A stretch of 64,000 nt of DNA from Planktotalea sp. (GTDB taxonomy: Bacteria > Pseudomonadota > Alphaproteobacteria > Rhodobacterales > Rhodobacteraceae). This document shows positions 55,710 to 64,000 of this stretch, piece after piece. The position numbers and the translations under genes are program-made. Position 1 is the first letter of the stretch. Every line of letters begins with the position of its first letter. The stretch is from the NCBI RefSeq assembly GCF_018607995.1, contig NZ_JABBAL010000039.1, positions 1-64,000 of the forward strand, written 5' to 3'. The notes beneath the pieces are model-generated. The model did not search any database and had not been told where the DNA came from. It saw only the letters and a list, made by a program, of their open reading frames with translations.

Positions 55710-56520
55710 TCTGCTCTCTCCGTCTTAATTCTATCGGCTCGAACAAGCCCGATTGGCGCAGTTCTGCCTTGCCTTCTTTTACCAGCTCAAGCGAGGCCGC
55801 AAAGGTTGCCGCCGTCGCAGAGCGGCGTTTGATTGGATCTTTCTGCCAATCTTCTGGCAAGTAGCTTGATATATCCGTCCATTTGCCAGAAAAGCCGATA
55901 AGGCCGCGCATGTGCCCCAGCGCCTCCTCCATCGTATAGACCGCGTCACGATCCATAACGAAGGGACGAAATTCATCGCGGGTTCTAATCCGCGCGTAGC
56001 CTTGCATGAGATCAAGAAGCGTTGCGGAATAGGTCACTTTGCGCACCCGTTCTATCACTTCGGGAATGCCGCGCACGAAGAAATCACGCCCCAAACGGTC
56101 CCGGGCCATGAGCCGAGCAGCGACATCGCGCATGGCTTGCAAGCGCTCAAGCTGAAACGCCAAATGCGCGGCCAGCTCTTCGCCTGACGGGCCCTCTTCC
56201 GTTGGATCAGGCGGCAGTAACAGGCGTGATTTCAAGAAGGCCAACCATGCGGCCATCACGAGATAATCCGCCGCGAGTTCAAGGCGCAGTTCTTTCGCAC
56301 GCTCAACGAACAAAAGATACTGGCGCGCCAGTTGCAGCACCGAGATCTTGCGTAGATCGACTTTTTGCGTGCGCGACAAAGAAAGCAAGATATCAAGCGG
56401 GCCTTCATAACCGTCCACGTCGACGATCAACGCCTCTGCGGCCATGCGATCTTCTACGGATAAGCGCTCTCGCGCGTCCCCGTCCCAATCCTTGGCAGTC
56501 TCTGTGGTATCAGGCGTCAT
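55702..56520 (-). CDS. scpA: Chromosome segregation protein ScpA
   Basis: This kleisin subunit of about 272 residues starts at ATG 56520, which overlaps the nagZ stop by 11 bases. It shows VDGYEGPLDILLSLSRTQKV and DLRKISVLQLARQYLLFVER at the N-terminus, and a C-terminal winged helix (STSAATFAASLELVKEGK-like). It bridges SMC heads with ScpB. The upstream in-frame extension to 56574 is inside nagZ and is rejected. Confidence 0.92.
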   Translation of the reverse strand: MTPDTTETAKDWDGDARERLSVEDRMAAEALIVDVDGYEGPLDILLSLSRTQKVDLRKISVLQLARQYLLFVERAKELRLELAADYLVMAAWLAFLKSRLLLPPDPTEEGPSGEELAAHLAFQLERLQAMRDVAARLMARDRLGRDFFVRGIPEVIERVRKVTYSATLLDLMQGYARIRTRDEFRPFVMDRDAVYTMEEALGHMRGLIGFSGKWTDISSYLPEDWQKDPIKRRSATAATFAASLELVKEGKAELRQSGLFEPIELRRREQSE

Positions 56521-57517
56521 TCCCTGCCTCATTTGCAAGCGCTTTAAGCTGCGCGCGCAAATGGGAAATGTCAACAGGATCAGGTGTGTGACGACACGCT
56601 AGCGCGGCGTCGCCACGTCGTATGGCAGCCTCATTCATCTTGCCTGAGGCTTCGACGACATCCTGCATCTCACCCATGTCGCCATTGCAATGCAAAACAA
56701 TATCGCAACCCGCATCAATTGAGAGACGCGACAGTTCCGCAAGGGAACCTGCGAGAGCTTTCATAGTGATATCATCTGTCATGATCAGCCCGTCAAAGCC
56801 GATATCCTCACGGATCAACCCCATCATTTTCGGCGAGAGCGTTGCGGGACGATCATCAAATGCGCTGTATGTAATGTGCGCAGTCATCCCCATCGGGAGA
56901 TCGTTCAAGGCCATGAAGGCGGCAAAATCGTTTTGGCGTAGCACTTCACCGTTGGTATCGACGATAGGCAAATCCAGGTGACTGTCAGACACTGCACGGC
57001 CATGGCCCGGAACATGTTTCAAAACAGGCAATACGCCGCCATCAATCAAGCCACCTGCGACGGCCTGACCGATCTTAACAACAGATTTTAAGTCATTGCC
57101 ATAACATCTGTTTTTTAAGAATTCATGCGTCTCATCACTGGCGATATCAACCATCGGTGCACAATTGGCGTCAATGCCAAGATGCATCAATTCATCCGCA
57201 ATAATGCGATACCGCAAATACATCGCGCGGGGTGCATTCACGCCGTAACGTTTCACATTGTCCAAAGGTGGCAACCATTGCGTCGCAAGTGGCGGGCGCA
57301 AGCGCTGCACGCGCCCCCCTTCTTGATCGATCAGGATTGGTGCATCACGGCCTACACAATCGCGCAGGCTTTCACAAAGGCGCAGAATCTGATCATGATC
57401 TTCGAGGTTGCGATCAAAAACGATAAAGCCAAAGGGATCTGCTTCGCGAAAGAAACTGGCTTCGCTCGCACTTAGAGTTGGGCCAGAACAGCCAAGTATC
57501 GTGGCCCCTTGGGCCAC
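56510..57517 (-). CDS. nagZ: Beta-N-acetylhexosaminidase NagZ
   Basis: This 335-residue glycoside hydrolase family 3 enzyme removes GlcNAc from 1,6-anhydroMurNAc peptides during cell-wall recycling. The signature KHVPGHGRAVSDSHLDLP contains the catalytic His-Asp dyad, and the nucleophile aspartate is in GLIMTDDITMKAL. It starts at GTG 57517, which shares one base with the SPOR gene stop (TAGTG). It overlaps scpA by 11 bases. Confidence 0.94.
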   Translation of the reverse strand: MAQGATILGCSGPTLSASEASFFREADPFGFIVFDRNLEDHDQILRLCESLRDCVGRDAPILIDQEGGRVQRLRPPLATQWLPPLDNVKRYGVNAPRAMYLRYRIIADELMHLGIDANCAPMVDIASDETHEFLKNRCYGNDLKSVVKIGQAVAGGLIDGGVLPVLKHVPGHGRAVSDSHLDLPIVDTNGEVLRQNDFAAFMALNDLPMGMTAHITYSAFDDRPATLSPKMMGLIREDIGFDGLIMTDDITMKALAGSLAELSRLSIDAGCDIVLHCNGDMGEMQDVVEASGKMNEAAIRRGDAALACRHTPDPVDISHLRAQLKALANEAGNDA

Positions 57518-58611
57518 TAGCGCGTCACCACAGGGATACAGTCCGTGTTTTGCGCAGTCAAAGCCGAGCAGAACCGACGCGCATCGCCAAGATCAGAAAA
57601 ACCCATAGCGCGCAAGCGATAGAATGTGCGCCCGCCGCTTGCTGCACGCTGCACAATGCGGTCTTTACCGGTCATATAGTCACCAAAACGCGCTATGAAA
57701 CGCGTCCATTCCTTGCGCGCGATTTCAGGGCTTTCATAGGTACCAAGCTGCACAAGGCGCGTGCCCGCTGGAATGCTTGCTGGATCAACGTCCTTCACGC
57801 CACCTGATGTCGGATCAATCGCACTCAAAGATGCAGTGCGTACGCCTTCAGAGCGCAGTTTGGGCCGCAAGGACAGCGTTACACCAGGGATGTTTGTCGC
57901 AATCGCATCTTGACTAAGAACGACGGGAGCCGTGATTTGTTGGATTGGCGCAACTTCTGTCTTCACATTCGCAACAGACATTTGAATTGGGTCTGTCTTG
58001 AACTCGCCCTGCGTGGTTAAAGTTGTCGCCCCTGCCGAGATTTGTGCGGCAAGTGCTTCGATAGAGCCCATTCTATGATCAGTTGCAGGCACGTCCTCAG
58101 CGACGGAAGACGTAAGGGTGAGCGCGCCATTGGCATTAGTATCGGCGTCCGTCGACGCGCCATTATCAGGAGCAAAACGTGGTTGAGCCGCCGCCAATTG
58201 GTCGATCAAAGCCGTATCTTCATTCGACAAATCAATGGGTTCTGGAGCAAGCAAGATACGCTCGGACGGACCAGCAGTACCGCCAACAGCAGCCACGTTG
58301 TTCACAGCCAAACCTTGGTTCAACGCTTCTGCACCACCGGGTTCAGCGGGACGGATACGCATCTCACCCTGCACCGCACGAACAACTGGAACACCAGCAA
58401 CATCACGCGCGATCAATTGATAGCTCCAAACGCCGGCGCTGATAACAATGGCCAGCGACAGACCCGCGCCAGTCAATGCAGCGATGGCCTTCACTGGATT
58501 GCCTGAGGACGGGCACTCCGCCTGAGGCGACTGAACGGGAGGCTGTTGATAGCCTTGATACGATCCGGCCGGAGGCGCGAAACCGCTCCCGTAAATTAGA
58601 AAATCTGCCAT
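57517..58611 (-). CDS. SPOR-domain membrane protein
   Basis: This 364-residue protein has a short N-terminal Pro/Gly/Gln-rich cytoplasmic part, one membrane helix (about 43-68, AALTGAGLSLAIVISAGVWS), a low-complexity periplasmic linker, and a C-terminal SPOR domain (RLVQLGTYESPEIARKEWTR to FCSALTAQNTDCIPVVTR). SPOR domains bind denuded glycan strands at the septum. The gene lies between argS and nagZ, the usual alphaproteobacterial arrangement. Confidence 0.88.
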   Translation of the reverse strand: MADFLIYGSGFAPPAGSYQGYQQPPVQSPQAECPSSGNPVKAIAALTGAGLSLAIVISAGVWSYQLIARDVAGVPVVRAVQGEMRIRPAEPGGAEALNQGLAVNNVAAVGGTAGPSERILLAPEPIDLSNEDTALIDQLAAAQPRFAPDNGASTDADTNANGALTLTSSVAEDVPATDHRMGSIEALAAQISAGATTLTTQGEFKTDPIQMSVANVKTEVAPIQQITAPVVLSQDAIATNIPGVTLSLRPKLRSEGVRTASLSAIDPTSGGVKDVDPASIPAGTRLVQLGTYESPEIARKEWTRFIARFGDYMTGKDRIVQRAASGGRTFYRLRAMGFSDLGDARRFCSALTAQNTDCIPVVTR

Positions 58612-58691
58612 TTTGCCTCACATTTGTGCGCGCGATACAAAGCCGCTCCGCATCATTCGTCGAACCACTCAAGTCCGGTGAGGAATGTCAT

Positions 58692-60425
58692 TCAGCGCAT
58701 TTCTTCGACCGGTTCGACGCCTAGGATACCGAGGCCAGCGCAAATCACAACAGAGACGGACCGCGCCAGTGCTATTTTAGAAATAGATGTGGCATCTTGG
58801 TCGCCTTGCAGAAATCTCAGCTCAGGCAATTCATTACCCCGATTGTAGAGCGCGTGAAATTCGCTTGCTAAATCATAGAGATAGAAAGCGATCCTGTGTG
58901 GTTCATTCGTGCGTGCAGCAAGTGCCACAAGGCGCGGCCATTCTGCGAGCTTCTTGGCGACAGCGATCTCCACCTCGTGATCAAGTTGTGAAAGATTAGG
59001 CGTCGCGGACAAATCCAGCCCCGCATCCGTAGCTTTACGCACCACAGAATGCACTCGCGCATTGGCGTATTGAACGTAGAAAACCGGGTTATCCTTGGAT
59101 TGCTCCAGCACTTTATCAAAGTCGAAATCCAAAGGCGCGTCGTTTTTGCGCGTCAACATATGGAACCGCGTCGCTCCTGCGCCCACCTGATCCACAACAT
59201 CGCGCAAGGTAACAAAGGTCCCTGCCCGTTTGGACATCTTGAACGGTTCACCGTTTTTGAACAACCTAACCAATTGCGTGAGCTTGATGTCCAGCGGTAC
59301 CTTTCCATCAGACAAAGCCGATACAGCTGCCTTCATCCGTTTTACATACCCACCATGATCCGCACCGAAAACGTCGATCAGCATATCAAATCCGCGCGAC
59401 ACCTTGTCGTAGTGATACGCGATATCTGGTGCGAAATAGGTCCAAGCCCCATCAGACTTCATAACAGGGCGATCCACATCATCCCCATGCTCTGTCGATT
59501 TGAACAATGTTTGTTCGCGCGGCTCCCAATCCTCAGGCTTTTTACCCTTTGGTGGCTCCAGCACGCCCTCATAGATCAGGCCTTTGTCCCTCAAGGCGTC
59601 AATCGCCGCCTCAATCCGGCCAGTTCCATAAAGTGATTTTTCCGAATAAAACACATCCATCTCAATCCCGAGCGAGGCAAGATCAGCCCGCACCAGATCC
59701 ATCATTTTTTCGGTCGAAAACTCCCGCACATCAAGCAGCCAGTCGCTTTCAGGTTTGCCCACATAGGCGTCGCCAACTTTATCCTTCAGTTCAGCACCGA
59801 CGGGGATCAGATAGTCGCCTGGATACGTACCATCTTCAAACGCAACTTCTTGGCCGTGCGCCTCTAAGTAGCGCAGATACACAGACCGCGCGAGCACATC
59901 GACCTGCGCACCACCATCGTTGATGTAGTATTCCCGCGTGACGGAATAGCCCGCGTAATCCAACAAGCTCGCCAAGGCATCGCCAAACACGGCGCCCCGC
60001 GTGTGTCCGACATGCAAAGGACCCGTTGGGTTCGCGGAAACATATTCCAAATTGACCTTCTTGCCTTGCCCCATGTCAGAGCGCCCGAAGTCAGCGCCTT
60101 GATCCAGAACAGCACCAATCACACTCTGCCAAAGCGCGCTCGACAGCCGCATGTTCAAGAAGCCGGGGCCCGCGACGTCGACAGCTTCGACCCGTGGATC
60201 CGACGTCAAATGCGTCGCTAAAGCGTCCGCAATATCGCGTGACTTCATTTTAGCAGGTTTCGCCAAAACCATAGCCGCATTGGTCGCCATATCCCCATGC
60301 GCGGCATCGCGCGGCGGTTCGACCGCAACGTTGGCGAAGTCTAAATCAGCGGGCAGAAAGCCCTGCGCTTGCATGGCCTCAAGCGAGGTCAAAACAGCAC
60401 TGCGGATGTCATCAAAGAGGTTCAT
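58692..60425 (-). CDS. argS: Arginyl-tRNA synthetase
   Basis: This class I synthetase has 577 residues. The N-terminal tRNA-binding domain is followed by the HIGH-like motif ANPTGPLHVGHTRGAVFGD, the KMSK-like motif FKMSKRAGTFVTLRDVVDQV, and a C-terminal anticodon-binding helical domain ending ILGVEPVEEM. An intact essential gene. Confidence 0.96.
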   Translation of the reverse strand: MNLFDDIRSAVLTSLEAMQAQGFLPADLDFANVAVEPPRDAAHGDMATNAAMVLAKPAKMKSRDIADALATHLTSDPRVEAVDVAGPGFLNMRLSSALWQSVIGAVLDQGADFGRSDMGQGKKVNLEYVSANPTGPLHVGHTRGAVFGDALASLLDYAGYSVTREYYINDGGAQVDVLARSVYLRYLEAHGQEVAFEDGTYPGDYLIPVGAELKDKVGDAYVGKPESDWLLDVREFSTEKMMDLVRADLASLGIEMDVFYSEKSLYGTGRIEAAIDALRDKGLIYEGVLEPPKGKKPEDWEPREQTLFKSTEHGDDVDRPVMKSDGAWTYFAPDIAYHYDKVSRGFDMLIDVFGADHGGYVKRMKAAVSALSDGKVPLDIKLTQLVRLFKNGEPFKMSKRAGTFVTLRDVVDQVGAGATRFHMLTRKNDAPLDFDFDKVLEQSKDNPVFYVQYANARVHSVVRKATDAGLDLSATPNLSQLDHEVEIAVAKKLAEWPRLVALAARTNEPHRIAFYLYDLASEFHALYNRGNELPELRFLQGDQDATSISKIALARSVSVVICAGLGILGVEPVEEMR

Positions 60426-60484
60426 CGAACACGTCCTTTAAGGTTTGAGCGGGTCTTACCACGCACAGCGCAACATTCAACGGC

Positions 60485-61621
60485 TTAGCCAACCAAACGT
60501 GTATGTTCTTGCTGCGCAAAACGATCCGTCATGCCAGAGATATAGTCAGAGACAATGCGCGCCAACGCGGTTTCATCCTTCGCGTTCTCGATATCGACTT
60601 GCCATTCTGCAGGCAAGAGATTGGTCTGATTCATAAAGAGTGGAAACAACTCTTCGACCACTTTGGTCACACGTTCGCGCATTTGAACAACAGAGGGCGC
60701 GCGGTACATGCGGGTGAAAAGAAATTCACGTATAACCTGAATATCGCGCCATAAATCACTGGAAAACATGATAACAGCGTGATCCAAGGCACGCACATCC
60801 AGCACAGTTTCAACTGCACTTTTAACCAAGATGTCGCGACTGGTTTGAATAACATCAGAAACCATCACACCAAACACACGCCGCAAGGCTTCGTGCATGC
60901 GGCGGCTTGGTTCTAGCCTTGGGTAAAGCTGGTCCACCTGCGCAAAGGCGTCACCAACAATGGGCAGTGCTCGGATATCATCCTCGGAATATAAACCCGC
61001 GCGCAAACCATCGTGTAAATCGTGATTGTTGTAGGCAATATCATCAGAAAGTGCTGCAATCTGCGCCTCAGTGCTCGCGTATGTGTGCAGCTCCAGATCA
61101 TGCCGTGCGTTATACTCGCAGAGCGCATGAGGCAAATCACCCGTCACTGGACCGTTGTGTTTTGCCAATCCTTCCAGCGTTTCCCACGTCAGGTTGAGTC
61201 CATCAAAATCCGCATAATGCCGCTCAAGCGCAGTAACAATTTTCACCGCCTGCGCATTGTGATCAAAACCACCATATGGTTGCATCAACACATCAAGCGC
61301 GTCTTCTCCCGTGTGACCAAACGGCGTGTGGCCAAGGTCATGGGCAAGCGCAATAGCCTCCGTCAGCCCTTCGTTCAAGCCAAGTGCGCCGGCCATCGTG
61401 CGCGCCACTTGTGCAACCTCAATAGAATGCGTTAGCCGCGTGCGGAAATAGTCGCCCTCATGTTCGACAAACACTTGGGTTTTATGCTTCAGCCGCCGAA
61501 ACGCACTGGAATGAATGATCCGATCACGGTCGCGTTGAAAACAAGTGCGATGCGCACTTTCTTCTTCAGCAACCAAACGGCCCCGCGTTAAAAGTGGATT
61601 GCAAGAATATGATGCGCGCAT
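60485..61621 (-). CDS. dgt: dGTP triphosphohydrolase-like protein
   Basis: This 378-residue HD-domain protein starts at ATG 61621 (MRASYSCNPLLTRGRLVAEE). The motif ALAHDLGHTPFGHTGEDALD supplies the HD metal ligands, and RDRIIHSSAFRRLKHKTQVF is the conserved N-terminal block of the Dgt family. These enzymes hydrolyse dNTPs to nucleoside and triphosphate; the precise nucleotide for this subgroup is uncertain. It is divergent from the A-type Fe-S carrier gene. Confidence 0.9.
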   Translation of the reverse strand: MRASYSCNPLLTRGRLVAEEESAHRTCFQRDRDRIIHSSAFRRLKHKTQVFVEHEGDYFRTRLTHSIEVAQVARTMAGALGLNEGLTEAIALAHDLGHTPFGHTGEDALDVLMQPYGGFDHNAQAVKIVTALERHYADFDGLNLTWETLEGLAKHNGPVTGDLPHALCEYNARHDLELHTYASTEAQIAALSDDIAYNNHDLHDGLRAGLYSEDDIRALPIVGDAFAQVDQLYPRLEPSRRMHEALRRVFGVMVSDVIQTSRDILVKSAVETVLDVRALDHAVIMFSSDLWRDIQVIREFLFTRMYRAPSVVQMRERVTKVVEELFPLFMNQTNLLPAEWQVDIENAKDETALARIVSDYISGMTDRFAQQEHTRLVG

Positions 61622-61699
61622 GAAGTCCCGTCCTTGCCGCTTGTCCCGTGTCCCTCTATATTGATACCACAGCAAAGAGCCAACAGGCGGAACACCCCG

Positions 61700-62023
61700 A
61701 TGAACTTACCTCCCAAAGTGACTGCGCGCGCGTTTGAACGTCTTTCCGAGATTGGTGCCGCCGAGCAAGGGCAAGCCTTGCGCGTGGCTGTTGAAGGTGG
61801 CGGATGTTCAGGCTTTCAATACGAAATAAAACTCGATGCGCCCGCAAACGACGATCTGGTGCTCGAAGGCAGCGGCGAAAAAGTCGTCGTCGACACTATG
61901 TCGCTCCCGTTCTTGGAAAACGCAGTGATCGATTTCTCCGAAGAACTCATCGGTGCGCGTTTCACGATTGAGAACCCAAACGCGTCCAGTTCTTGTGGAT
62001 GCGGCACCAGCTTTTCTATGTAA
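61700..62023 (+). CDS. A-type iron-sulfur carrier (ErpA/IscA-like)
   Basis: This 107-residue protein starts at ATG 61700 (MNLPPKVTARAFERLSEIG). It has the three conserved cluster-binding cysteines C36 (GGGCSGFQY), C99 and C101 (SSCGCGTSFSM). It delivers Fe-S clusters to apoproteins. Whether it is ErpA or another A-type carrier cannot be decided from sequence alone. The upstream extension to 61634 covers the divergent promoter region shared with dgt. Confidence 0.93.
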   Translation: MNLPPKVTARAFERLSEIGAAEQGQALRVAVEGGGCSGFQYEIKLDAPANDDLVLEGSGEKVVVDTMSLPFLENAVIDFSEELIGARFTIENPNASSSCGCGTSFSM

Positions 62024-62151
62024 GCTCTCGAAATTTCGTACCTGCGCGCAAGTTGATGGACCTGTGCGGCCCTTAAGCTTGATCCGCCAGACGAAGCCCG
62101 CGCGAGGTGTTCGAAAAGCGTCTCAAATTCTGAGGTCGCTTCAATTATTTT

Positions 62152-63138
62152 TTATAGATGTCGTGCCACAGTATTATCCAAACGCGCGCGGACATTGCGA
62201 CTCATCACGCTCCATTGAGCAGATCTCAGGCCTTCCCACCTTAATAAGATTTCAGACACTGCACACAATGCGCCAATATTATTTTGCGCAGCATGAAACC
62301 CAACACCCGTAGACGTATAGTTGTCTTCGATAGAGCTAGCACCCATCTGCGCCATCACCCAATTGGTCACCAGATATTCATGCTAATTGTCCCCAGCCCC
62401 CGCATCCTGTGAAATGATCTCAAACACATGCGCATTCGTTTTAACCAGATCCTCCCATGCTTGTGGGGGCACCTTGTCTGAATTCGAAGAGCGATACAGA
62501 CCTCTGTCAATAGATCGGCATTTTGGTCAAAATGTGCAAGGATGCCGCAAAAGATCAGGCTTTGCACCGCGTCCGCACTTATTTTGGGATCGTTCCGACA
62601 AAATTCAGAAAGGTAAAAGACTATATGCGTCAATACATAAACCGCTTTGCTATTGAGCAACGCAAAGGTTGCGCTGTGATTGATAATGCGGTGCCATCGC
62701 GCCTGTAAGTTCGTCTCTTCGCCCCCCCAATACAGCGGCGCATAAGTAATCGCATTGTTTTAGCATGTTGAAGGTCAGGGAGTTCAGCTTTAACCAGACC
62801 TTGTTGATTAATCCGTGCGCAAATAGTCTCAGCGTGATCTCCTGCCAGGCTCAGCCCCTCAAGATCGAGCGCGATCGAGGCAAAAAACCTGTAATACTGC
62901 GGAAAAAACGCCAAACGTTTAGGCAAATTATCGTAGATTTTTTTTCATGGGCATTCAGTTCATCGCCATCAAGCGTACTCGCAGAGCATTCTAGGATATT
63001 CAAAAGCTCTGCGTTTTCTTTTAACCAAAACACATCGTTCGGATAACGGCGCGTTTTTGCGAAACCGTGCAAAAGCGCACCGCGATCATGTGCTCTCTGA
63101 CTTTGACAACGAAACAGTGAAATGACTTTGCTGGACAT
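62152..63138 (-). pseudogene. Conserved Rhodobacterales hypothetical protein (DUF6902-like), multiply frameshifted
   Basis: ATG 63138, preceded by AGGAGC, starts MSSKVISLFRCQSQRA and continues with DVFWLKENAELLNILE. At an A8 run near 62938-62946 the match changes frame to LPKRLAFFPQYYRFFASIAL and LEGLSLAGDHAETICARINQ. A further change leads to KAVYVLTHIVFYLSEF and LIFCGILAHFDQNADLLTEV, then another to YLVTNWVMAQMGA. These pieces in order match a roughly 320-residue family I remember from roseobacters, provisionally DUF6902; its function is unknown. Three or more frame changes exclude a working gene. Bases 62024-62151 and 63139-63319 hold nothing further that I can support. Confidence 0.75.
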
Positions 63139-63319
63139 GAATTGCTCCTGTTGTGTGAGATCACCGCCTCGTAAATAGCTTCGCAAAATTAAGATCCGGA
63201 GATGAACAAATCGGTCAATTTGAATAAAATCAACCATGATCTTTGCTTCGTGCGCGGCCTTTGCTTGCACCTCCTTGCACTAAGGGAATATCAAGTTCCA
63301 AGCAACGGGAGCTTGAGCC

Positions 63320-64000
63320 ATGAAAATCGCATCCTTCAATATCAACGGTATCAAAGCGCGGATCGCCGCCCTGCCCGAGTGGCTAAAAGACGCGCAACCC
63401 GATGTGGCTTTGCTGCAAGAGATCAAGTCCGTCGACGAAGGCTTTCCGCGCGAGCTGTTTGAAGACATGGGATATAACGTCGAAACACATGGACAAAAAT
63501 CCTTCAATGGCGTCGCTATCCTGTCCAAACTCCCGCTGGAAGACGTGCGTCGCTGTCTGCCAGGCGACGACAGCGATGAACAAGCTCGATGGATCGAGGC
63601 CACAGTGGTTGGCAAACAAGCGATCCGTGTCTGTGGCTTGTATTTGCCTAATGGCAATCCAGCTCCTGGCCCGAAATATGACTATAAACTTGCTTGGATG
63701 GCGCGTTTGCAAACCCGTGCAGAAGCGCTTTTGGCAGAGGAAACCCCTTTTTTGATGGCCGGTGATTACAACATTATCCCACAAGATGAAGATGCACGCC
63801 GTCCCGAAGTGTGGCAAGAGGATGCTTTGGCAAGACCAGAAAGCCGTGCGGCTTATCGGCGCTTAGTAAACCTTGGTCTAACGGAAGCCTTTCGCGCACG
63901 CGTGCACGGGCCAGAACATTATAGCTTCTGGGATTATCAGGCCGGTGCATGGAACAAGGACGATGGCATTCGCATTGACCATTTCCTACTTAGCCCTGCG
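63320..64000 (+). CDS. xth: Exodeoxyribonuclease III, cut by the window end
   Basis: From ATG 63320 the frame is open to the last base (227 codons). It encodes a class II AP endonuclease/ExoIII: MKIASFNINGIKARIAALPE, VALLQEIKS with the metal-binding Glu, SFNGVAILSKLPLEDVRR, FLMAGDYNIIPQDEDARRPE with the catalytic Asp/Asn, and HYSFWDYQAGAWNKDDGIRI just before the edge. It repairs abasic sites. About 35 C-terminal residues, including the final catalytic His region, lie outside the window. Confidence 0.93.
   Translation, partial: MKIASFNINGIKARIAALPEWLKDAQPDVALLQEIKSVDEGFPRELFEDMGYNVETHGQKSFNGVAILSKLPLEDVRRCLPGDDSDEQARWIEATVVGKQAIRVCGLYLPNGNPAPGPKYDYKLAWMARLQTRAEALLAEETPFLMAGDYNIIPQDEDARRPEVWQEDALARPESRAAYRRLVNLGLTEAFRARVHGPEHYSFWDYQAGAWNKDDGIRIDHFLLSPA

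Overview
The window reads as chromosome of a marine Rhodobacterales bacterium (Roseobacter group, Alphaproteobacteria). The evidence is a circularly permuted two-piece ssrA with a tag ending AMAA, a dmdA-acuI pair for DMSP demethylation, a tetrameric sarcosine oxidase operon (soxBDAG), a trgB-cysK tellurite-resistance locus, and gene neighbourhoods I recognise from that group (argC-ccmE-[muramidase-holin]-ccmF-ccmH; argS-SPOR-nagZ-scpA-scpB). Species is not determinable from the sequence alone. No transposase, CRISPR array or phage structural gene was seen.

Layout. 1-0.5 kb: edge of a tRNA-Ser(GGA) and a frameshifted small membrane gene. 0.5-9.1 kb (minus strand): photolyase, cyclopropane-fatty-acid synthase, a broken trgA, intact trgB, cysK, a large MscS channel and alaX. 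9.1-13.1 kb: a class V aminotransferase, a wrecked BCCT transporter, a HIT protein and a GNAT gene with two amber stops. 13.2-18.6 kb: the DMSP locus, a minus-strand operon DUF2182-DUF1326-DinB-dmdA-acuI divergent from a GntR regulator, with a 24-bp near-perfect palindrome between them. 18.6-26.9 kb: ssrA, a PaaG-like enzyme, ccmH, ccmF, a broken holin and broken N-acetylmuramidase, ccmE, argC, murI and an acyltransferase. 26.9-33.5 kb: a fused indolepyruvate:ferredoxin oxidoreductase, a divergent LysR regulator, serS and a TspO-like protein. 33.5-46.5 kb: der, bamB, a TPR protein, an RND efflux pair, a degraded membrane gene, an Atm1-type ABC exporter, a LysM protein with six 17-residue repeats, and a LOG-family protein. 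46.6-52.5 kb: sodB and soxBDAG. 52.8-64 kb: ccmI-ruvX-DUF1289, a small basic protein, scpB/scpA/nagZ/SPOR/argS, dgt, an A-type Fe-S carrier, a broken hypothetical gene and the start of xth.

Two themes stand out. First, metabolism of methylated osmolytes: DmdA and SoxBDAG both feed one-carbon units to tetrahydrofolate, and AcuI handles acryloyl-CoA, yet the one betaine/DMSP-type (BCCT) transporter here is dead. Second, selective gene decay: at least eight dispensable genes carry frameshifts, stops or deletions, while every recognisable housekeeping gene around them is open. That pattern argues for real genome erosion rather than poor sequence. One decayed pair is the muramidase/holin module, which in relatives is linked to lysis for gene-transfer-agent release.
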